Source: Pseudomonas saxonica (GTDB taxonomy: Bacteria > Pseudomonadota > Gammaproteobacteria > Pseudomonadales > Pseudomonadaceae). From it: a stretch of 64,000 nt of DNA. The stretch lies in the NCBI RefSeq assembly GCF_007858365.1, contig NZ_VFIO01000011.1:83305-147304 (forward strand), given 5' to 3'. The position numbers were made by a program, and so were the translations under genes. A model generated the notes under the pieces. The model searched no databases. It saw only the letters and a program-made list of their open reading frames with translations, and had not been told where the DNA came from. This document shows positions 58,957 through 64,000 of the stretch, in pieces; positions within the stretch are counted from its first letter, which is position 1, and each line of letters starts with the position of its first letter.

Positions 58957-60228
58957 TCAGCGAGCGCCGGCAGTTGAGCCGACTTCGCCATAAACCCTTT
59001 CCACCTGCGCACGCGCATTGGTCGCCGCTGCCAACGATTCGAGATATTGGCCACGAGCGACGATCAAGGTGCGCTGGGCATCCAGCACTTCGATGAAGCC
59101 GAATTTGCCCATCTCGAAGCCGCGGGTTGCGGTATCTACGGCTTGTTGGGCTGACGGCAGAATGGTCTTGTCGTAGGACTCGACCTCCTGCATGGCGGTG
59201 GACCACTGGTTCAACGCGGTTTGGGTTTCGGTGCGCAGCCGCAGCTCCACAGCATTGCGCTGGTCTCGGGCCTGATCTGCACGACGAGAAGCGGAAAGAA
59301 TGTTGCCCTGGTTGCGATCAAACAGCGGCAAAGGCATAGAGACGCCCACAGTGTTGACACGCTCGCGCACAGAGCGGTCGTACTGGCTACCTACGCTGAC
59401 GGTAAGGTTCGGGATACGCTGAGCTTTCTCTGAACCGAGCGAGGCATCGCTCTTGTCGATCTGTACCACGGCCTGGCGCATTTCTGCGGTCTGATCGAGC
59501 TTCGCCAGCAGCTCTTCAGTCCGCGGTGGCAGTCCCGGGGAGAGGGTTGGCGATTCGAGTCGATCAAAGACGGTGACCGAGCTCCCGGTAATTTGAGCGA
59601 GTTGCTGGTAAGCGGTCGTCTTTTCGGTTTCGGCACGTCGAACTTGCAGCTTTGCTTCGGCCAGTTGTACTTGGGCGCGGGTGGCCTCTACTGGAGACGA
59701 TTTACCTGCGCGAACACGACCATCGACGATGCGGAGACCGCGCTCAGTCAGTTCGAGAGATTGCTTGGCCAGGTCAAGGCCTGTCTGGGCCCGCAATGCG
59801 GCGTAGAAGGCCTGTACGACGTCTGCCCGCAGACCGTTCACGCGACGGTCCAACTCCAGCTGTGCGGCGGTCTGCCCGTAAGTGGCGACGTCAACACGAG
59901 CTCCCCGCTTACCACCCAGCTCCAGGGTTTGGCTAAGCGACACGGTCGTCGTGCTGGTGTTACGACGGGTGTCTTCCACGTCGTACGAAATAGTGGGGTT
60001 GGGGATAAGCCCGGCCTGCTTGCGAGCACCATCAGCGATGCCAATCTCTTGCCGGGCCGCGGCCAGGTCAGGGTTGGCATCCATGGCCGTCGAAAGCGCC
60101 TGGGGCAAGCTGATGCTTTGAGCAAGAGCTGCAGGTGCCATCAATCCAGAGATGACTGCACAGAGTGCAGCGATCTTCCAGGGCGAGACGGAGGTCTTGG
60201 ATAAGACATTGCGGTTATACCGGGGCAC
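58957..60228 (-). CDS. czcC: Heavy-metal RND pump, outer-membrane channel
   Basis: A 423-aa TolC-like protein. GTG 60228 is nine bases after AGGACC; a longer frame to 60315 lacks a ribosome site and has no signal at its start. A signal peptide ends near ALAQ. Two repeated OEP helices-and-strands units follow (SISLPQALSTAMDANPDLAA ARQEIG region; VGVSMPLPLFDRNQGNILSA). It forms the exit duct of the CzcCBA pump. It is the first gene of the operon, with an ATTACAATTTCGTAAG box 125 bp upstream. Confidence 0.93.
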   Translation of the reverse strand: MPRYNRNVLSKTSVSPWKIAALCAVISGLMAPAALAQSISLPQALSTAMDANPDLAAARQEIGIADGARKQAGLIPNPTISYDVEDTRRNTSTTTVSLSQTLELGGKRGARVDVATYGQTAAQLELDRRVNGLRADVVQAFYAALRAQTGLDLAKQSLELTERGLRIVDGRVRAGKSSPVEATRAQVQLAEAKLQVRRAETEKTTAYQQLAQITGSSVTVFDRLESPTLSPGLPPRTEELLAKLDQTAEMRQAVVQIDKSDASLGSEKAQRIPNLTVSVGSQYDRSVRERVNTVGVSMPLPLFDRNQGNILSASRRADQARDQRNAVELRLRTETQTALNQWSTAMQEVESYDKTILPSAQQAVDTATRGFEMGKFGFIEVLDAQRTLIVARGQYLESLAAATNARAQVERVYGEVGSTAGAR

Positions 60229-60352
60229 TTTGATGGTCCTCGTGCACAAACTTCGATAAAGCTTGGCGAGAACGCCGAAACAGCTGCCAAGCCCCACTTG
60301 ATTAGGTGATGGCACTCTAATGAGCGGTAGCTATCAGAGGGGTGGCTAGAAA

Positions 60353-60368
60353 ATTACAATTTCGTAAG
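60353..60368 (+). promoter_or_regulatory. ATTACAATTTCGTAAG box, czcC promoter
   Basis: TTAC and GTAA arms around six bases. An inverted copy lies at 60479-60494, so the divergent czcC/oprD region carries one box facing each gene. Confidence 0.65.
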
Positions 60369-60478
60369 AAAGTCCTGTAATGCCCGAAAATACTGGGAAA
60401 CCAAACCCGGCACTAGGATTTCGTTACAAGCAACGGAGATGGCAAACACGCGGTGCGAAGGCGCCGAATAACAGGCAG

Positions 60479-60494
60479 ATGACGAAATTGTAAT
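60479..60494 (-). promoter_or_regulatory. ATTACAATTTCGTCAT box, oprD promoter
   Basis: Minus-strand copy of the same box, 139 bp before the OprD-type gene. Matches 60353-60368 in 13 of the first 13 bases. Confidence 0.65.
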
Positions 60495-60632
60495 TGTCCT
60501 ATCACCCTCCCGTTATCTTCGGCCTGCAAATATGAGCTCGCGCTACGCTAGGCGCGCCGCCGGGTCAGAACAATTAACGACACCCGCGCCGGTAAACATA
60601 ATAAAAACTGCCGTGAATCAAAGGAGCATCGG

Positions 60633-61976
60633 ATGAAAATCAAAGTACCACTGTATTTGGCGGCAGTTTCTGCGCTGTCTGGAAGCTACGCTATTTCGGC
60701 ACAAGCTGAAGACAAGCCAGAAGGCTTCATTGAAGGCAGCAGCCTTACAGTGTTGAACCGTAACTTCTACTTCAACCGTGATAATCGCGACAGCACCGCC
60801 CCCACTTACAACAGTGGCAAGGGCAATACCAACGGCTACTCCGAAGCCTGGGCGCACGCGATCATCAGTAAATTCAACTCTGGGTTTACCCAGGGTACCG
60901 TTGGCTTCGGCGTTGATGCCTTCGCCATGATCGGCCTCAAGCTCGACACCGGTGATGGGCGCAACGGCGGCCGTAGCTCCTTCGACGTGCTACCCGTTGA
61001 TAACAAGGGCGAAGCTCGCGACGAATACACCAAGGTCGGCGGTGCAGCCAAAGTCCGCTTGTTCGATACCATCGTGAAAGTAGGTGATGTTTTCCCATCG
61101 ACTCCGGTCGTTGCATCCGGTGACTCTCGCCTGCTGCCAGAAAGCTTCCGCGGCGTGACCGTTGAGAACACCAGCATCCAAGGCCTCACCCTTCAGGGTG
61201 GTCGACTGCACGCCATGAGCCAGCCAGTCTCCAGCAACCTGAACGACAACTTCGTGACCTTCTACGGCGGCCCGGTCAACTCGCCATGGATCGGTTACGG
61301 TGGTGGTGACTACTCGATCAACGACAACTGGACTGTGAGCGTCTACGCCAGCCAGCTGAAAGACGTCTGGAATCAGTACTACGCCGGCACCAGCGTTGTT
61401 TACCCGCTGAGCGACGATCTGGCGCTGATCGGTGGCTTCAACTACTACAAAGCCGTAGATGAAGGTAAGAAGCGCCTGGGTGAATTCGACAACAACATCT
61501 GGAGTGCCAAGGTCGGCGTGCGTTACGGCGCCCACACCCTGGCCCTGTCGCACCAGCGCAACAACGGCGACGACGATTTCGACTATCTGCGTCAGTCGGA
61601 CTCGATTTTCGTCGACAACTCCATCCAGTACAGCGACTTCAACTCGCCGAAAGAGCGTTCCTGGATGCTGCGCTATGACCTGAACTTCACCAGCTACGGC
61701 ATCCCAGGCCTGACGTTCATGACCCGCTACGCCAGAGGCTCGGGCGCGGATTACTCGAACGCTAACCAGTTCTACATGCGCACCGACGACAACGGCAACC
61801 CGCTCGACAATCAGAAGCGTTGGGAGCGTGACGTCGAAGTCAAATACGTTGTGCAAACCGGTCCGGCAAAAGACTTGTCCTTCCGGTTGCGCCAGGCAAC
61901 CACGCGTGCCACTGCTTTCGAATCGGATCTGGATGAAACTCGTGTAATCATCGAGTACCCGCTTTCGATTCTGTAA
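60633..61976 (+). CDS. OprD-family outer-membrane porin
   Basis: A 447-aa porin from ATG 60633 after AAAGGAG, with a signal peptide ending AQA (about residue 25). It has the OprD start GSSLTVLNRNFYFNRDNR, WMLRYDLNFTSYGIPGLTFMTRYARG, and a terminal beta strand (RVIIEYPLSIL). It transports amino acids or organic acids. It is divergent from czcCBA and carries its own copy of the box. In P. aeruginosa, CzcR lowers OprD while raising CzcCBA; here a related arrangement is wired by position. That parallel is inference. Confidence 0.9.
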   Translation: MKIKVPLYLAAVSALSGSYAISAQAEDKPEGFIEGSSLTVLNRNFYFNRDNRDSTAPTYNSGKGNTNGYSEAWAHAIISKFNSGFTQGTVGFGVDAFAMIGLKLDTGDGRNGGRSSFDVLPVDNKGEARDEYTKVGGAAKVRLFDTIVKVGDVFPSTPVVASGDSRLLPESFRGVTVENTSIQGLTLQGGRLHAMSQPVSSNLNDNFVTFYGGPVNSPWIGYGGGDYSINDNWTVSVYASQLKDVWNQYYAGTSVVYPLSDDLALIGGFNYYKAVDEGKKRLGEFDNNIWSAKVGVRYGAHTLALSHQRNNGDDDFDYLRQSDSIFVDNSIQYSDFNSPKERSWMLRYDLNFTSYGIPGLTFMTRYARGSGADYSNANQFYMRTDDNGNPLDNQKRWERDVEVKYVVQTGPAKDLSFRLRQATTRATAFESDLDETRVIIEYPLSIL

Positions 61977-62082
61977 TTCGCTGAGCGGGCCAGTCTTTCG
62001 ACGGCTGGTCCGATTAGTAAAACGAGCATTACGAATTCACCTTGAGTGGCTTAATTGCTCCTTTGGTAAAAGGTGGATATTT

Positions 62083-62107
62083 GGCGCCCATTGGGCGCCT
62101 TTTTTTT
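62083..62107 (+). terminator. Strong terminator behind the OprD gene
   Basis: GGCGCCC-ATT-GGGCGCC followed by eight T residues. Confidence 0.95.
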
Positions 62108-62353
62108 GCCTAAAATTCAAGTAAGCGTTCGATTGTACGCATTGCATGCCGGTGAAGTTCATGACTACACCAATGACCAGTCTCCTCAACATGAGCGACC
62201 TCGCCGTCATCCGAACGGAACGAAGCTAGCACAAAGAAGAAAATAACCCAGTATTTCATATGGTCAAATCATCCGCTGGAGAGAGGGCCCGCAACTGTCA
62301 AACCCAAGCCGCGACAAGATATACCTCCAGACTATCAACTGTATTACCTAGAA
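62108..62353. other. Gene-free gap before the second regulator
   Basis: No convincing gene was found. The gap with its promoter runs to 62465; only the ATTACAAA box at 62354 stands out. Confidence 0.5.
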
Positions 62354-62369
62354 ATTACAAATCCGTCAT
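62354..62369 (+). promoter_or_regulatory. ATTACAAATCCGTCAT box, second regulator promoter
   Basis: Differs from the oprD-side box at two central bases. It is 97 bp upstream of the regulator start at 62466. Confidence 0.6.
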
Positions 62370-62465
62370 TTGAACCCCAACACGCTCATTTCGATTTACC
62401 ATCCATTTCAATAATGCCGGCGCGCGTGCGCGGTTAATTGCTCAGTGATATCGAGACATAATCCC

Positions 62466-63140
62466 ATGCGAATTCTGGTAATTGAGGATGAAGTAAAAAC
62501 TGCGGAGTATGTGCGTCAAGGCCTTACAGAGTGTGGCTATGTCGTAGATTGCGTCCACACCGGATCAGATGGATTATTCTTGGCCAAGCAGCATGAGTAC
62601 GAGCTGATTATCCTCGATATAAACCTACCAGAGATGGACGGTTGGCAGGTCCTTGAGTTGTTGCGCCGTAAAAACTGCCCGTCCCGCATCATGATGCTGA
62701 CGGCGAGAAGCCGATTGGCGGATAAGGTCCGGGGGCTGGAGAACGGCGCAGATGACTATCTGATCAAACCATTTGAGTTCCCAGAGCTGCTAGCCCGGGT
62801 TCGCGCCTTGATGCGCAGGTCAGATCACCCCGCATCTGTGGAGGTCATTCGCGTGGCCGATCTGGAACTTGATCAAAGCCGGCACAGGGCATTCAGGGAC
62901 GGTCAGCGTATTGATTTGACCACCAAAGAATTCGCGTTGCTGCACTACTTGATGCGTAACACCGGGGTGGTACTGAGCCGTACGCAGATTATCTCTCAGG
63001 TTTGGGATATGAATTTTGATTGCGACACGAACGTTGTAGAGGTGTCGATTCGAAGACTCAGAGCCAAGATAGATGACCCCTTCGAAACCAAGCTGATACA
63101 CACACTTAGAGGCGTAGGGTATGTACTTGAAAAGCGTTAA
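62466..63140 (+). CDS. Second CzcR/CopR-type response regulator, no adjacent kinase
   Basis: A 224-aa OmpR-type regulator from ATG 62466. The receiver carries LILDINLPEMDGW (phospho-Asp at about 51) and the output domain has the same TQIISQVWDMNFDCDTNVVEVSIRRLR segment as the first regulator. The two proteins are clearly paralogous. No histidine kinase gene follows; instead a small hypothetical gene and an insertion-sequence edge appear. It may work with CzcS or a kinase elsewhere. The shared box suggests cross-regulation. Confidence 0.87.
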   Translation: MRILVIEDEVKTAEYVRQGLTECGYVVDCVHTGSDGLFLAKQHEYELIILDINLPEMDGWQVLELLRRKNCPSRIMMLTARSRLADKVRGLENGADDYLIKPFEFPELLARVRALMRRSDHPASVEVIRVADLELDQSRHRAFRDGQRIDLTTKEFALLHYLMRNTGVVLSRTQIISQVWDMNFDCDTNVVEVSIRRLRAKIDDPFETKLIHTLRGVGYVLEKR

Positions 63141-63265
63141 TTGCCAAACTATATAGTATCGAGATCGGCTAACTAATTCCGTCGCAAACGTGCCTACTGA
63201 ACTGGATTTTACTATTTACGACCCGCGGCGCTGATTCCTTACCCCGCAAATGAGGTAGGCTGTGC

Positions 63266-63589
63266 ATGAGGTATAGCATTGATTATCAGCAGGTCTCGGA
63301 GGATCAAGAGTTTGTCAGGCCTGATGACCGCTCAGCTGATATTGTCTTTAACAGTGAGCATGGCTTAGCTCTTATCCCATGTGTTGGCGATGTAGTCAAC
63401 CTACCCTCTACGGCCGTCAAAGCGGGGGTTTGTGGCGTCGTCAGATCAAGAATTTTCAATTATCTCAGGGGTCCTGAAGAGTTTTACTGCCACGTCAATA
63501 TTTTTGTTGAAGAGGCCGACATCAATTTCGGCAATCTAATATCCGAATATATGCGTAACCAGGCACGCTCACGATCACCCTCCTCATAG
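63266..63589 (+). CDS. Hypothetical protein (107 aa)
   Basis: The frame starts at ATG 63266 after GAGGTAGG. The product is soluble, acidic, with an alpha/beta look (GLALIPCVGDVVNLPSTAV; EEFYCHVNIFVEEADINFGN). I do not recognise it. It follows the second regulator by 125 bp. The ribosome site and the reading frame support a real gene, its role is unknown. Confidence 0.55.
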   Translation: MRYSIDYQQVSEDQEFVRPDDRSADIVFNSEHGLALIPCVGDVVNLPSTAVKAGVCGVVRSRIFNYLRGPEEFYCHVNIFVEEADINFGNLISEYMRNQARSRSPSS

Positions 63590-63630
63590 TGGTTTGAATA
63601 GTCAATACGGATTCCGTCCTTTTATTGAGT

Positions 63631-63666
63631 GCTCAGTAGAACCCACGTTGCAGAGCTCTACTGAGC
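63631..63666. repeat. 10-bp inverted repeat between convergent genes
   Basis: GCTCAGTAGA (63631-63640) and TCTACTGAGC (63657-63666) are perfect inverted arms around a 16-base loop. It could be a weak bidirectional terminator, though no T tract follows. Confidence 0.5.
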
Positions 63667-63675
63667 CCAAAAACC

Positions 63676-63897
63676 TTATTTCCGCTGCTGTGCAAAAACC
63701 ACTAACTGCCACTCAATCTTGCCCGCGCCAGGTGCATGCTGGTGATGGTTCTGTGGAGGAAGAACATGCCCTTTGGCAATACCGATCTCATCCCCGCAGG
63801 AGACGCATCGGTAAATGCCTGGATTTGGCGCTTCGGTACCAGGCGAATACTTTTTATCGTACTCCGAATGATCGTAACCGCTCCATGAACCCCACAT
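63676..63897 (-). CDS. Protein-L-like small zinc-ribbon protein (73 aa)
   Basis: ATG 63897 gives a product starting WGSWSGYDHSEYDKKYSPGT and containing CVSCGDEIGIAKGHVLPP and a His-rich QNHHQHAPG. This resembles the small protein called protein L in Pseudomonas annotations. The CxxC and His cluster could bind zinc. Longer in-frame starts exist but enter DNA that seems to belong to the insertion sequence at the right edge. The ribosome site is weak, so the start is uncertain. Confidence 0.55.
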   Translation of the reverse strand: MWGSWSGYDHSEYDKKYSPGTEAPNPGIYRCVSCGDEIGIAKGHVLPPQNHHQHAPGAGKIEWQLVVFAQQRK

Positions 63898-63958
63898 TCC
63901 AAGCCGGAATTTGATGTCCGATGCTGCGCTCCCGATTTCTTTCTGGAGCCAGCAGGCC

Positions 63959-64000
63959 ATGATGCGACCCGACGCCAAAGTCGAAAAAGTCTACCTCTAT
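63959..64000 (+). mobile_element. tnpB: Start of an IS66-type tnpB (partial, continues past window)
   Basis: The final 14 codons read MMRPDAKVEKVYLY, the start of IS66-family TnpB (accessory 'Orf2') proteins as I remember them. The left end of the element was not located. The call rests on these few residues only. Confidence 0.55.

Noticed and set aside
1..64000. CRISPR arrays, tRNA and rRNA genes
   Set aside because: No evenly spaced direct repeats and no tRNA-like cloverleaf or rRNA sequence were noticed by eye; a tRNA scan could not be run.

Overview
The window reads as a chromosomal segment of a Pseudomonas, most likely of the fluorescens/putida group. The signs are OprD-type and OprP/O-type porins, a MvaT/MvaU-family silencer, CzcRS and CzcCBA metal resistance, a DUF3147 protein, two DUF2790 proteins, and REP-like inverted doublets typical of P. 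fluorescens relatives between the genes of the left part. The genus is an inference from protein families; no rRNA or tRNA was seen.

Region 1 (1-17.23 kb) looks like ordinary backbone. It holds an aromatic-catabolism cluster. A flavin-dependent monooxygenase (cut by the window edge), an amidase and a coniferyl-aldehyde-type dehydrogenase run on the minus strand. A flavin reductase fused to a MarR-like domain, an SDR, and the complete lower meta-cleavage route (hydratase, acylating acetaldehyde dehydrogenase, hydroxy-oxovalerate aldolase) run on the plus strand, followed by an MFS transporter. The ring-cleavage dioxygenase is not in the window. Then come a nitronate monooxygenase, two divergent L,D-transpeptidase-type genes, a GntR regulator and an ABC binding protein. 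Five REP-like doublets lie only in this region.

Region 2 (17.23-28.03 kb) is a mosaic of mobile DNA. The livH-type permease breaks off after about 93 codons. Behind it lie the tail of a protein I take to be an ATPase, a deletion derivative of an IS21-family element (istA head joined to istB tail), and the tail of a C5-cytosine methyltransferase. A tightly overlapping four-gene operon follows: three different tyrosine recombinases and a small HTH/coiled-coil protein. This is the ginABCD hallmark of GInt genomic islands. Its first cargo is a divergent hypothetical/XRE pair around a dyad operator, a MvaT-like silencer, and an unknown 306-aa protein, ending at a 26-bp inverted repeat. The right end of the GInt could not be fixed.

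Region 3 (28.1-33.9 kb) is a small catabolic/transport unit: a CocE-type hydrolase, a YfcC-type carrier, a LysR regulator and an OprD porin. An exact 15-bp motif occurs upstream of the carrier and again between lysR and oprD.

Region 4 (34-64 kb) is a metal-resistance and envelope-remodelling block: EptA-type phosphoethanolamine transferase, His-rich zinc-ribbon protein, CzcD-type CDF exporter, CzcR/CzcS two-component pair, GtrA-GtrB-GT39 glycosyl-transfer operon, LysR plus OprP/O-like porin, CzcP-type P1B-4 ATPase, CzcCBA RND pump, a second OprD porin and a second CzcR-like regulator without a kinase. Copies of an ATTACAAT-type box lie upstream of most of these units, and a separate 38-bp element is shared by the eptA and gtrA promoter regions. 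A group II intron sits directly behind the czcA terminator. The window ends in a protein-L-like gene and the first codons of an IS66-type tnpB.
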